A stretch of 64,000 nucleotides of DNA from Cristatella mucedo (GCA_009760855.2 WPIO01000029.1:3998001-4062000), one strand, 5' to 3'. Positions 34,786 through 47,336 are shown, counted from the first letter of the stretch. A program made the numbers and translations. Notes: generated by a model from the sequence alone, not told the origin.

Positions 34786-35660
34786 AATAATAATACAAGG
34801 AATAAAGTGACCTCACAGAACGCAATCGCTTTTTAGGCACTTAACATTTGCTGCAAAGGAAACGCGATCAACTGCTTAGTGGCAACATGCTCAATAAACA
34901 ACAAGAATAACATGCTTAAGGGTGACATGCATAGGGTCAATATGCAAGTATGGTTAGTGGCAGCATGCACAGGGTCAGCAGGCAAAAGCACATACACGTC
35001 GAACCACAGGAACCCACTAATTGCGTGATATATTGATGCGTTTTTAGCTTCTTTTTAAATGTGGTCAAGTCAGGAGATGTCATGACGCCGATCGGAAGTT
35101 AGTTCCGGGCTTGGGAAGCATACGACACAGAGGCATGGTCTTCAAAGGAATGAGGTTTCTACGAGGCATAAGTAAACAGCTAGATTCCGAAAAGCGAGCG
35201 ATACGATTCTTAGCCTGGAGGGGCACTAAATCTGGTAGGTAGGCAGCAGCCAAAGAATGAAGGAACCTAATTATGAGGTGTAGCTGCACGATCGGGTGAC
35301 ATCAGTGGGTTGTACGATTCATCTCACGGTAAGGAGATGGTTTGATAGATAGGCTGAAGCCTGAGGATGAAGAGACCTATAAGTAATTGATAGAACCTTG
35401 AAGTTCATGTATTGCATGACTGGGAGCCGCTACAGGTCACAACAGGTGGCATGAGGTGGCAACTGCAACGCTCAAGAAAGACAAGCCTAGCTGAGTTTTG
35501 CACCAGCTTTAAGCTCCTGATTGTAGAGGCAGGCAGACCAGTAAGCAATGAGTTACAAAAGTCAAGACAGGATGTCACAAATGCATGTACCAATTTATGC
35601 CTGGTGTCCCTGTCTACATAACCTCAAATTTTAGCAATTTTTCAGCGGCTTCAAGCATTA
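34786..35660 (-). mobile_element. L2-like non-LTR retrotransposon, 3' end
   Basis: Minus strand: ATT-type tail, terminal block (GCTTTTTAGGCACTTAACAT on plus), 3' UTR with the GTCAGCATGC words, then the C-terminal coding region in broken frames: FLHSLAAAYLPDLVPLQAKN (35080-35289) and [20 protein letters not shown] (35405-35593). A partial internal duplication is likely, since the ATGAAG.GACCTA word near 35255 recurs at 35370. Confidence 0.8.
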
Positions 35661-37279
35661 GTTGCAAAAGATATTTCAAATTTTTTTAGCGGGTTCTGAC
35701 AATTTTTCCGTGTTTGACCACAGTGTGCCACTGATTGTTTGTTTGGCAAAGGGGAGCCACCAGTATTTTTTAAGGCGGAAAGCAAAGGGCAGCTTCAGCT
35801 GAGTGCATTGGAGGTACATGCTTGTGATTGGTTCCCAGGGGACAATTCCCATCGGCTATACATATTATAGTATGTTATATATATTCTATACATACGAACA
35901 ATTTTTTTACCGCTGAAAGGTATCATTTTCAAAAAATTAGATGTAGCTTTCTGGGTGTTGGTCTATAGGCTTGGGAATTCAGTTTATCTCCTTTGTGTAC
36001 CAATTTCTGGTTGAACCAAAGAGATTTTCATCATACCACCGGGTACCGAATAGCTCCAGGCTTTCATGGCAAGCTAAACTTGTCAGCTAATTTTTGAAAA
36101 AACTTAAGTTTTGAAATACGGATTTTGTTCGGATTCTATATAAAACACGTATGGAAAGCCAACTTCCATTGCTAGAAGTTATTTTTAAGTAAAAATACAT
36201 AGATGGCTAAATATTGCATTTGTTTTATAGTCATTCAATGTGAGAAATTTGCTACTATCAAAGTGTGATACAATTCGTGAAGTGCAATTTCACATTCCAG
36301 ATGAGTCGATGTCAGGCTAGCATTACGAGTGAGCAAGTGGGTGAATGGCAACACTTCGTAAAAGCAGCTCCTGTGTCCCACGATGGGTGGCCGCCAAATA
36401 CGCAGCTCATTTCCGTGGCAGTTATTTGTCTTTTGATGCCCGTCGCGTTCAGGGCCTCGAAGCGTTTGCACTCCCTGAAGGACAGCGAGACGGATGAAGA
36501 CCGCCACACTTGTCATTACGCTGCGTGCCGTCTTTGCTGCTCACCTGACGTCCCCGACACGTTGCCTTGTTTTTGACGGTATTCGCGAATCCCTTGAGTC
36601 TATCGAGATTTTGAAAAAATAGGGTGACTCGTGCATTCGTGAATGATTATTACTATGTCTCTAGACAGTAACAAATTTCAGTAATTGAGCACGTACGTTT
36701 GCACTTACTGTCGACGATGTAATCCTTTTTGTAATGTCAAATTATTGCTTTTGTGGGTAATACGTTCGTGTGAGTAGTAACGCTCAGCCACAGACAGCTC
36801 TGAAAGATGCCGTTAATTTCATAACGAATAACCGGGTAGGCGGTCCACTTTGCCATCTAATAAACTACCCAGTGAGTTAAGAAATGGTCTTCCGTTTTTG
36901 GCCGAGAGAAGGCGGCCGTTGGTCAAGCCAGGCAGAACCAATAATGTATCATTGGTGCAGTGAAGCACAAACAAATATCGAACACTATTTATTCGGACGT
37001 GCGTGCAGTGCACATTAGTAGAGCTCCACGACGAACTCCGAGCTGTTGAGCTCGTGGTTCAAAGTGCACCTGCAAAAGAGTACCCCGGGAATGAGATTTC
37101 TGGGAATGATCGATAATCAACATTGCAAGGGGGATATCTTACAATGTGGACCGGCTATGGATATTCGGAAGAGCATCAAGTTCAAATATTTCATGCATCT
37201 AACTTGATATATGCAAATGATGTTTAAATTGCTATTCAAGGAGGCCAGCTTTTAGATTACCGTTAGAGGTAGGAGATGA
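35661..37279. other. Unassigned interval (about 1.6 kb)
   Basis: Frames of about 100 codons overlap on both strands at 36235-36576, but neither shows a recognisable domain. No repeat partner in the window. Confidence 0.35.
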
Positions 37280-37815
37280 CATGGTAGGGGGATTAAAGAA
37301 CTTCTCTATTTTGCTGAGAGCGAGAACGGGGAGCAGGGAGACCGAAGAGGTTGCATTATATACCCGAAAGCGTCCTTGTCACGTTAGCTTTGAACAGGAG
37401 CACCGTTGGCCGCAGCTCTGGCTTTTCGCAAAGGATGTCCACTGGGAACACAGGCTGAACTCCAGAGCAACAATTTCCGTTTCAATGCTCTTCATGTTTT
37501 AATGATGCTAAGCGATTGCAATCTCATAACATAGGGAGACAGATGGCGGCAGCTGCGCTCGTCAAGAAAATTCTTGCCGCCGATGCAGTATGCCGGAAGG
37601 TATCATTTCACTAGCCATTTCGTTCTGGTCAGATGCCAAACAGATGTCAGCTGTTATGCTGGTAACAATCAAGCTTGTGTGGTACCGTTGGAGTTGGCAA
37701 GCCAGCTAGCTGTGAATTGCATGCTTTGAATTATCTTATGTAGCATGATTGACCAACAAGCTAGCTTTTATTTAAATCTTGAACAGCATGCTAGTTGGTT
37801 GCTAAATTTGGTATT
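37280..37815 (+). repeat. Dispersed repeat family X, copy 3
   Basis: Aligns with 4425-4930 of the long copy (CTATTTTGCTGAGAGC, CAATGCTCTTCATG, TTCGTTCTGGTCAGATGCC, TGTGAATTGCATGC). Confidence 0.65.
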
Positions 37816-39597
37816 CAAATCATGATGGTCTACCGACATCCTGCTCATGTGAATCACCCACTTCCATACAAACCCTCTGCGAATCAAGCTTCAGTCACAC
37901 CACGTACACAAGAAGCATAAGGATATCTGCGACGGCTGGCTGCCTCAGGTCATGATGACTGGTGCACAAACTCTTACCTCTGCTCCGGTTTGCAAGATCT
38001 GCTTAGACTCATATTGAGGCTTCAGCATTGCCTTCTGCATCTCCAGGCCTTACAGCTGCCCTTGACGACCAGCAGGCTTATATTGTCAGGAAAAAATGGC
38101 GTGAATCGAAAACAATGACAACTGGCTTGCGTCTGCCAGCCACAAAAATAGGTTTTGTTCGGAATCAAACGGAGCCGATCAGAATCATCTCTCTTCGCCG
38201 AACACTCAGAAAACCAGTTTTCAACGAGAAACACGAGCATCCCTTAGATATCACGTATTTTGTCACAAAGCATGCGTCTCTGTGATCACAAGTGGTCAGG
38301 CACATTTTGAATATGTTCGATGAGAACTAACAGAACGCAAGTGATCAACAATCTTGCACAGCAAGTTTTCAGGTCAATCCTGCATATCCCGGATAACTTC
38401 TACGCTTTCAATGAAACGCACCTACAGACCACCTTCCTGATAATAGCTTGACGAAAAACAGAAAATGCAGCTCCCCTCAGTAATAATCTCTTTTTATTTA
38501 GAAAATCATCACTCGCTGTCTTCGTGATTAAAGAGCAGAAAGACAGGTCGATCGCTAAAGCGTGTGAGCCTTCCTGAGCTGCTAGTACTGCTGAGCACCA
38601 ACATCTATTTAGGAAACATTTGAGAATAGATCCAGAGGGTAGGGCCAGGCAATGACTATAATCACCGAGAAAAGAGGAAGTGAGCTTATTTAAACGGTTG
38701 GGACTGAAGCACCGGTAGAATACGGCTGCTAGCAGATCTGCTACGGTAGCAGAGTCTCAAATCGATTTGAATCGACTGAATCTTTGGCCCTGGATTTAGA
38801 GGCATCTAAAGCGAAACAAATACGCCTTCACCTAATGGACTACGGTGAGAATCGAAAAGCTTCGAGTGCACCCGCGTGACTAACAGAAGATGGCTTGCTC
38901 TCTCGCCGGCATGCCAGCCGCTACTCACTGATGGGCTCGATCGAGCTGTCCTTTCATTGATGATATATTGCGGAAACACACCATTTAAAGAATGATTAAA
39001 CAAGTAGTTAGTCTCAGGTTTTTCAGCAAATCTCAGCCACCAAGACGTCATCAAGTGGACTAGTCAATGTGAACATAAGGCTGAGTGTTCGGTCAATCTG
39101 CAGTCCGATGGGTCGATTATTTTGTTGAGCCAATCAGCAATCGAGATGGAATTCTTTACCAAGGTACTGAAATATGATCGTACTGCTCTGACCGGAAAAG
39201 CGATAACATTCCTTGTTAAAAGCAACTTTAAAAAGGCAACTTAGCTAACTATAGCAAGTGGCTTGATTGTATTGAAAAGTAAGAGTTATCCTATTGCCTT
39301 TCTGTATCATTGAAATATTTTCTGGGTTCAAAAATCCAATACACTGTTTATATCAGCAATATTAGGTAGCATTTTGAATAACGTCATACTTTCATAATAA
39401 GATTTTAAATGGCAGAAATCAGTACACAACCATGTAAGTACCCTAAATATACGGCTTATTTCAAAACTCAAATTGACTATCCATTGACTGGGGTTATTTA
39501 ATTGCAACGACTGACTGCAAGTTTACTAGCTAATTAAGCAGCCTCATTTGTAAAGGCGCAGAAGATCTAAAGACTATCACATCTTTTTGCAGCGTCG
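37816..39597. other. Unassigned interval (about 1.8 kb)
   Basis: No transposon or gene recognised. Frames at 38028-38285 (plus) and 38806-39054 (minus) are open for about 85 codons without recognisable motifs. Confidence 0.35.
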
Positions 39598-39685
39598 ATC
39601 AATGATCTTCCACCTCAGCCTTCAAACCCGGGATCTTAGGACCGAGGTCGTGAAATCACCTTACCCAGCATGCCATGGCGTCTTA
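39598..39685 (-). mobile_element. tRNA-derived SINE (family 1), head only
   Basis: Reverse complement gives GGGTAAGGTGATTTCACGAC and CGGTCCTAAGATCCCGGGTT, matching the tRNA-like head at 3595-3660. Confidence 0.55.
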
Positions 39686-40207
39686 CCAAATGGCTGTGTT
39701 GTCTCTGCAAATGGCAAGGAGTCTAAACTGTACAGGTATTTATATGCATAAGCATAAGAGAGGTAAAGCAAGTGACTTTAAAGTACAAAGCAGGCTACGA
39801 TTGGTGCACATACAGCGTAGGTTGGTTGCGGTTAACGATGACTCACAACGAGCCTAACTACGGCAGCCATTGTCGTCTCGGGTGCTCTACACTCTCAATA
39901 GGCTTCTCTTACAGGCTCCACCAGCTACTTATGCTTCTTGCTTTCAAAGCGACTTACGCGGCATGCATTATCGTACTGTCGCGAGGAGTCATGCGATTGA
40001 ATAGTAGTTATGATTTGGAAAGCAGTATAATCCTTCATAATTTAAGTCTGGACTTACTCAAAGGACTCTGAGGTTCTCGCTAATCTCATGTCTTGAACGT
40101 GGATGGCTGCTTTGACACGGAGACTCTTGCTGTCAATGAGCAACCATATTTTCAATGCTGTTATCTCAGAGTGGGCGTTCTCAATTAGCAAAAGGTTCTT
40201 AAAAAAA
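39686..40207. other. Unassigned interval
   Basis: About 520 bases. A 99-codon plus frame (39772-40071) is open but unrecognised. Confidence 0.35.
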
Positions 40208-40372
40208 TGCTAGCTGATTTAACAGCCTCTTTTTGCGACAGAAGAGCCTTTGTGGCTATCACCACCGCTTGCAGTGGCGATACAAGATCGCCCACCTCAG
40301 AATTCGAACTGACGACCTCGGGGCCGAACTCGTGAAATGCAATAACCTTACCTAGTGAGACATTACGACTCA
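40208..40372 (-). mobile_element. tRNA-derived SINE (family 1), minus strand
   Basis: Reverse complement aligns with 3588-3745: head with GTTCGAATTC in the B box position, body GCCACTGCAAGCGGTGGTGA and AAAGGCTCTTCTGTCGC. Confidence 0.75.
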
Positions 40373-41353
40373 ACAAGTTCTTAGTAATCTGCTGCCTATA
40401 GGCCGTTGTAGGACAGACGGGAAACGTGTGACAGAGCAACTCCTCTCGAGTTTCCCGCAGCATGTAGAGGTCGGAATTATTCTATCAAATTACAGGATTG
40501 AGGTTTTAGGCTAGGCATGAGTCAACAGGTGGTCAACAGGTTTGGGTCGGTGAGGAGAAAGACGGCTGTTCCCTTAGGTTTCCATTGACATGTCTTTGCC
40601 CGTGTAACTCAAGAGAGCATACACTTCATGGGCTGCACCGTCTTTACCGTGTGCCGGTGGAGCAGCCGGTCGGGACGGCTATGGAAAATGAAAGGTACCT
40701 GCGATTGGAGGAAGCCTGGTAGCCAGCCAATCGGAGTTCAGTTACCTTCTTGGTATGGCACCAGGTATGGACAAAAAGGGATAAGTAGTATACGTGGATA
40801 GAAGAGAGTTCAGTGCGTCCAAGCACCGTGTCGGTGTAGCTGAGGAATTTGGTAAGTGCGATTTACTAGTTCAGTGGTATGTCTTAGTTTCGATGAGACT
40901 GCCTGCAGAGAAATGCGATGTATTATCTGCCGGCTCTTCGAAAAATAGGGCTCAATCGTGATCCCATGCAATTAATCAAGATCACGATTCGTGTATATAT
41001 AATTTCAACGTGTTTTCATGAGCCTCAAAATAGTCTAATGGAAACTGGTGCTTTCTCGCCTAGATGAATGGGACTATGTAGACCTAAGTGCTAAGTTTCT
41101 TTTTGCATAAGTAATTAACTTGGTGTCGACGTTCTTTGCAGTTTAAGGCTCTTTGAAGCATGTTAGTAAGGCTAGGTTATAGTGGTTATAAGCTATATAT
41201 TATAGAAAAGTAGTGTAAACAGTAAAATAATTTAAAACCAAATTTAATTTAATAACGAACTGAAGTACCTAGATTGATGCGAGACACTAATGACATATTA
41301 CCTTATGAAATATATTAGTCCGTGAGATAACAATACATCTTTGTGTTTGCTTT
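40373..41353. other. Unassigned interval (about 1 kb)
   Basis: No recognised feature; increasingly AT-rich toward the right. Confidence 0.35.
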
Positions 41354-41680
41354 TTGATTTCGCTGGCTGTCGAGGTAAAAATTAAGCTGATACAGTTATT
41401 CGATGAAGAATCAACAGATGAAGAACTAGGCTTTGCATGTTCGGTATCAAGAATGCGGCTAATACACGTGTCCTTAGATACAAATAAAAGTACTCGGTAC
41501 TCTTTAGATGGAGGTAATTGCACCTTGTTTGTGCTTTGCGCCTTCAAAAATCAGAATCGTACTGGAAGCTCGATACAGACTTGGAACCAGAGCCTTTTTC
41601 CTGAAGCGCTATCTCTAGTGAATAACTTCGTGCAATTAAAGTGCCTAAGTAATGGTGTTCGCAGTATTATCCTAGCTTAA
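41354..41680 (+). pseudogene. Possible PIF/Harbinger-like transposase N-terminus
   Basis: A 108-codon frame. Its middle reads CTLFVLCAFKNQNRTGSSIQ and then EALSLVNNFVQLKCLS. The order (ALxFxxxGSxxQxxG, then SxxTxSRxVxxV) resembles the helix-turn-helix region at the start of Harbinger-type transposases. The catalytic DDE part is not present, because family A begins at about 41690. The resemblance is by eye and weak; it may be an unrelated host sequence. Confidence 0.35.
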
Positions 41681-41989
41681 TCTATTAAGTAATCATGCGT
41701 CTTTCCTACTAGCATTTAAATTCAATTCAAATTTGAATTTCATGTTTTGCAAGAGATGTTTTCAATCTTAAGAATTCTGCTCTTACTGGCAGTCGTTATT
41801 ATTTGCCTTGAATGCACGGAATGCAAGCAAAAGAGAAGATCATCGTTGTTCTAGCTCATGACATAACACTCATAGGCATACGGATATTTCCTCCCAGGAA
41901 GTTTCTTTCCAGGACAGTTCCCTCCGGATGTTTACCCACGGTCCTTTCCCCCAGGGGTATACATTTCCCCCTAGGTATATGGTTTGGAG

Positions 41990-42172
41990 TTTTATGGTTT
42001 ACGGTTTAGGGTTTAGTGTTTAGGGTTTTATGGTTTAGTATTGAGGGGTTTAGGGCTTAGTGCTTAGGGTATTAGCGTTTATGGTTCAATATTTAGTGTC
42101 TAGGGTTTTAGGGCTCAGGATATAGGTTTTAGGGTTTAGGATTGAGGGCTTAGGATTTAGGGTTTAGTGCGG
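41990..42172 (+). repeat. Degenerate telomere-like TTTAGGG array
   Basis: About 180 bases built mainly from 7-mers TTTAGGG with variants TTTAGTG, TTTATGG, CTTAGGG and short spacers. This is the Arabidopsis-type telomere unit rather than the TTAGGG usual in animals. It lies inside the inverted-repeat element. Confidence 0.8.
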
Positions 42173-42302
42173 GCTTGGCCATCGCCGTCTAAATCCACTC
42201 TTGCTCGTATTCCGTGTTTAATTAGTGCATATTAAGGTGTAACGAGATTACTCGAGATCGAGTTACATTCAGTAGACGTCTGAGGCTCGCCTTCGTTTGC
42301 AG

Positions 42303-42527
42303 GAAAGTGTGCACGCCGTGGTGCTTGCCCCATTTGACGGGTACGAAGGTGTGCCTGGCTCACTTGAGCTGGACCGAACTCCCACGGGACCGAACTGTAT
42401 GGGCGCCGACGCTGCCGCCGATGCAGCTGCAGCAACCGCCGCCTCCGCAGCCGCCGCCGCTCGCACCATTAGAAACCATCCTTCCAATCCGTCCATCCAA
42501 TCTATCCTTCTAATTATAATGATTTGA
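42303..42527 (+). CDS. Exon-like segment, alanine-rich C-terminus (captured?)
   Basis: After a splice-acceptor-like CTTCGTTTGCAG ending at 42302, a 74-codon frame runs to TGA at 42525. It begins ESVHAVVLAPFDGYEGVPGS, is followed by an alanine-rich run (about 42405-42465) and ends in Ile/Leu-rich residues. It is GC-rich in AT-rich surroundings. AATAAA follows ten bases after the stop. Together this resembles the terminal exon of a host gene captured by the transposable element. No protein family recognised; function unknown. Confidence 0.4.
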   Translation, partial: ESVHAVVLAPFDGYEGVPGSLELDRTPTGPNCMGADAAADAAAATAASAAAAARTIRNHPSNPSIQSILLIIMI

Positions 42528-42536
42528 TTTTAATTT

Positions 42537-42542
42537 AATAAA
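42537..42542 (+). promoter_or_regulatory. Polyadenylation signal AATAAA
   Basis: Canonical hexamer just after the stop codon of the exon-like segment; supportive only because of its position. Confidence 0.4.
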
Positions 42543-42565
42543 GTGTGAACTTTATCTGAGTAAAT

Positions 42566-42642
42566 ATATATATATATGTGTGTGTATGAATGTGTGTGTG
42601 TGTGTGTGTCTGTGTGTGTGTGTGCGTGTGTGTGTGTGTGTA
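42566..42642. repeat. (TA)n(TG)n microsatellite
   Basis: Short TA run followed by interrupted TG units inside the inverted-repeat element. Confidence 0.9.
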
Positions 42643-43496
42643 TTCTAGTTATACATTCATCAATATAGGGGGGAAATGTCCAACCCCGGGGAGGGCAGGA
42701 AATGTACTAAGGTCCACCAGGGGGGAAATGTCCGAGGGGGAGACGTCCGGGGAAATATCCTGCAACTCACTTATAAGCGTTAGCAATTTGTACGTGACGT
42801 AAATGATGACTTACTGGCTAGCAACAACTAACTGATATAAACTTTAGACTGCCTACCGACGGCCACTAAGACAGGGGCTCACTCCCCCATGTTGCTTTCC
42901 TGCGTGGGAGTCGTGGGAGTCACAGGAGCGCCACTGTGCTCCTGCACCGACCTGGCTAGTTACCAGGATGAGACAATACTTGCACGTCGCGGCCATTTAA
43001 TTCGCCATTCTGTAGGCACATTCTGCTAGTGTATTCACCAAGGCCTGTCAGTACTCTTGATAATGTGATTTTCAGGCATGTTTAGTATTTTATGGCAGAC
43101 TTTTCTGTGTCTTTTTAGTGCTACGTTTATCCTCACTCTTGCCTAGCAATTTGGCTGATCAGCTGAAAACTCACGTACTTTAGCCAAAGACCTGTATTAT
43201 AACAATATCTGAAAAATTCGACCGGTTTTGCAGAACTTTAACGTTAGGTACTATGCGAATTCATTCACACTACACGCATGAGTGCTACCTTCAACCGTAC
43301 TATCACTTTAAAACTTGTCTAATTTCCTGCACTTACCACAAAGACCTGTTTCTCATAACTCTCAAGACTGTCTTTTTTCATAAACTGTAATGATGGATAC
43401 TATGTCAATGCATTCAGACCGCAACAATGACGGCTACAATTTGCTGGAACTGAGTTTGTGTGTGGTAAACGAGAGAGGTAATCGCTTAGCGTATGA

Positions 43497-45330
43497 TAAT
43501 AACATTAGTGACAATAATAATACACTTGTTAAAGCGCAATCAGATAACTCGATCTCTTTCTAGGCACTTTACGTTTACAGTAAATGAAAAGACGATCGAA
43601 TGGTGGGTGGAAATATAATGCTTGATAATCAACATGAATAAAATGGTTAGGGGTGACATGCACTGGGTCAGCAGGCAAGTGTGGTTAGTGGCAGCATGCT
43701 GCAGTGTCAGCACACATACGTGCATACAGGACGAATCTCAGGGACCCAGTAAATTCTGTCATACATAGGTGAATTTTTAATTTTTGTTTATACATTTCGT
43801 CAAGTCAGGGGATGTGGTAACTCAGGATGGAAGTGAGTTCCTGGCTTTGGGAACATACGAACTAAAAGCAGTCTCGGAATGATTTGAGGTTGGTACGAGG
43901 TATAGCTAAGCAGTTATTTTCCGAAAAGCTGATGGTACGATGCTTGACCTGGTGGGGAGTATATCTGATAGAGAGGCTTGAGCCAAAGAATGAAGGGAAC
44001 TAAAAGTGAGTGACACGACCTTGAAGTCAATCTCTTGCTTTACTGGTAGCCATTGCAGGTCGGCGAAAAGTGGTGTGATGTGGCGACTGGGCCTCTCCCG
44101 ACAGACAATCCGAGCTGCAGAGTTTTGCACCAGCTGTAAGTACATATTTGCACAGGCTGGTAGACCAGAAAACAGTCAGTTACAGAAGTCAAGATGGGAT
44201 GTCACAAATGCATGGACCAACTTACATGTTGCACCCTATCTAAACAAGCCGGAATTTAGCAACTGCATGCAGCTGAAAGTAGGCGGACTTAATTATGGAG
44301 CTGATGTGGTCTTTTAACGAAAGATCGCTTTGGGAAATGATAACTAGATTTCGTGCAGATTCCATAGGAGATATGCTGGCACGACAGATTTTGAGGGTCA
44401 GCCTTTCGAATTCCTGAATCATACTGGTTTGCCTATAACTAGTAAGTTTGTTTTATCTCAATTTAATTTACGAAGACTATCGGCCATCTATACGCTGATG
44501 TCATCAATACATTCAGCAAGGCAGTTACGAGAATTCGACCTGCTCGAAGGGTGGGAGGGATACAAACGAAGGTACAAGTGAGTTTTACGTGCATAAAAGT
44601 GAAAGCTTAGATCGTGCTTGGTAATTACATTGGCAAGCAGGAGAGTATAAACGGTGAAAAGAACGCACCTTGCACTGAGCCCTGAGGCACCCCATATTTC
44701 TGAGGTACCATGGACGATCTTTGTCTATTCAAATAAATAAGCTGGAGTCTCCTACTGAGATAGGACACGAACTATTGCAGAGCAGTGCCAGAGATGCCCA
44801 GGCGAGATGAGAGGCTTTCAAGAAGAACTTTGCGTTCGATAGCATCATCAGCTGCCGAAAGATCGAGCTAAACAAGCAGAGATACAGTACCCATGTCTGC
44901 ATTTCTATGTTGGTTATTGTATACACGAAACAATAATGAATCTGTAGAGTGATTAGCTCTAAGCCCACAATGAAAGTTACTAGCATGGTTTGAATATTTG
45001 AGTTCAGCTGGTCTGCCACGACTCGTTCCTGTGTCTTTGATAGGAATGGTAGAAAGGAGAATGGTCGGTAATGGCTCAAGTTTTCTTGTTCTAGTGCCGC
45101 TTTCTTGATTAGTGGCCTTACCACAGCATTTTGAAAAGTGATGGGACATGACCTGAGGATAATGACATATTGTTGATGTTACTTATGCATGGCAGCAGCA
45201 GATAAATTCAAAGTAGGAGCGGGATAGTGGTAATGGGGTCCAAAGAACTTGCTGTCTTCTTTGATTTGGATAGGAAATTCAGGACGAGATCGCTAGTGCC
45301 CTACTTGAATGTACGCATTGAGATGCTGCG
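43497..45330 (-). mobile_element. L2-like non-LTR retrotransposon, longest copy, inside family A copy 2
   Basis: About 1.8 kb on the minus strand. From its 5' side: VVRPLIKKAALEQENLSHYR and FLPFLSKTQERVVADQLN (45060-45124, the entry of the RT domain), motif A region near 44860, YADD region decayed near 44600, ARNLVIISQSDLSLKDHISS (44240-44422), then SAARIVCRERPSRHITPLFA and DLQWLPVKQEIDFKVVSLTF (43906-44145), 3' UTR and an ATT-type tail at 43497-43530. Numerous frameshifts. Absent from family A copy 1 near 24355, so it inserted after the duplication. Confidence 0.88.
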
Positions 45331-47128
45331 AGAAATCGAGGGAAAGCCTTGGCATAATTTTGTTTGCTGCCTCACATTATTCGAACTAGAGGATATGCTC
45401 TGGCTTGATTAGAATGCTGCCAGTCAGTGCACAAAGCACGGACCCAAAGCTTGATTATAATGCGACCTCCAAGCTTGGTTCTTTGCAGAAGATTCGTTTT
45501 ATTTCTTTATCAATACCCCCAGAATTATTGAGTATTCATTGATAATACGTATGTACGACGACCACAATCATTATGTTTTATTGAAAATCTGTTATTAAGA
45601 TGGGGAAATGTTTTTAATTATAATCTACTCATCAAATTAGTTTCGTTATGCTAGGAATCTCTTAAAATAATTTACAGAGCTTATGTTTTGGCAAGAAAAT
45701 GTGGCTCCTAGCCAGTGATCATCATTTAGAGGAAATAGGCTTAATTTGCTCCATGAATATTTCCTTAATGAACATAATATATAAAATTTTTGGGAAGGTC
45801 TTACATGGTAAAACAATTCCTTTTTTAATGTCACGTATAGTGGCCGAGTTTAGAATAATCTCTCTTGAAGTTGTTCTACTATTATCATTCAAAGCCGTAA
45901 AATTCAGTCTACTTAGTGGCAGCTCTGTCTTTGCACTTCAAATGTTGCACCAAGATTTCTAATTAACGCAAGTGGGAAGCACTGCCTTAGTCCAGATCTT
46001 GCGTTGTCAAATTCAGTGTAGGTCAGCACAATAGTTTTAGCTACTACTAAAATACGGCCATGTAATCACAATAATTTTAAGATATTAGAGAGCTAGTTTT
46101 TTAAGACAGTTCCCTGGTATGTGCTCTACATATTATACTTCTTCCAGCCCGATCTGTGGTTCTGAATATCGCTTTTTTAATTATGCGCCTTCTTGATACC
46201 AGGTGAAGGCTAGGAACACCATGGCCAAAAAAATATAAATGAGTAGACCTAACACGGCATTTGATGAATCAGTTATATCCATTCAATATATATTGCACAT
46301 CCATATGATTACTGTGCGATAATAATGTAGGGATATATTAGGATAGAGTTAGATCACAGCTAGGTACTTCGGGGGGATGAAGGGTTAGGCAAAATGAATG
46401 AATTATTACCCAAATGACTATTAAGCTAAAAGAAGATCTTAGGGAATGCCCTTTGATTATAAATTTCAACAGTTCCTACTAACTAAACCATGCAATGAAG
46501 CATTGATATATAGCTTGGTTTATTAAATTGTAAACTATTCTTCCTCGGTAGAAATCACTGGAAAGACATCTTGTTCAACTTATCCCATTCATTAATTTTG
46601 GAATGAACTAAATATTACATTTCTATCACGCTTACATATTAAGAAAGTGAAAACAAAGTTCGGTTGTGAAAAAATAATTCAACATCATTTCTACATTTTT
46701 TTAAACAGGAAACTGTGAAATTCAAAACCCGACGACCATGATGCTGGATGATACCTGATCATGCGCGATATAATCCCACGCTTCACTAAATATTTAATAG
46801 CTTTAAATAGCAAAAGATTCATTAAGTAAATTCAATCCCCACTAAAGTTCATTCATGGAATATCAAAATGTATATTTAATTACAGGTTAATTACCCTGGA
46901 TAACCTTTATACAGATAGCCAGCCGTTCAAACACTTACAGTATCTTAAACTGCTAACCGGGCGTGAAGTTGTTATTCAGAGCTGCTACGGCAACAAAGCT
47001 GTTGTGATCTATTTAAGAGGTGCTTCAGCATAAGGCTAATCTTTTAGAAGCCTAATAGTCGTAGTGTTTAATGCTTCTGGAGGATCTGTACCTTGTCTCA
47101 CTGAAAGTGTAACCAATCACTTGGTCGA

Positions 47129-47336
<208 letters not shown>

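Larger units (their letters stand above)
41882..42760. mobile_element. Inverted-repeat DNA element carrying TTTAGGG repeats and an exon-like segment
   Basis: About 879 bases absent from the paralogous position near 23630. The termini are inverted: GGATATTTCC at 41882 and GGAAATATCC at 42751-42760. Imperfect TIRs extend about 95 bases (41882-41976 and 42664-42760) and are made of repeated TTTCC-CCC-GGA motifs; both end with ACATTTCCCCC. Inside are a degenerate TTTAGGG array (41990-42172), an exon-like coding segment with a splice acceptor and polyadenylation hexamer, and a TA/TG tract. Flanks show a possible short duplication (ACTCAT left, ACTCAC right). No transposase; superfamily unknown. 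Confidence 0.7.

Noticed and set aside
41990-42172. A true chromosome end
   Set aside because: The array is degenerate, only 180 bases long, and has ordinary sequence with a known paralogue on both sides.
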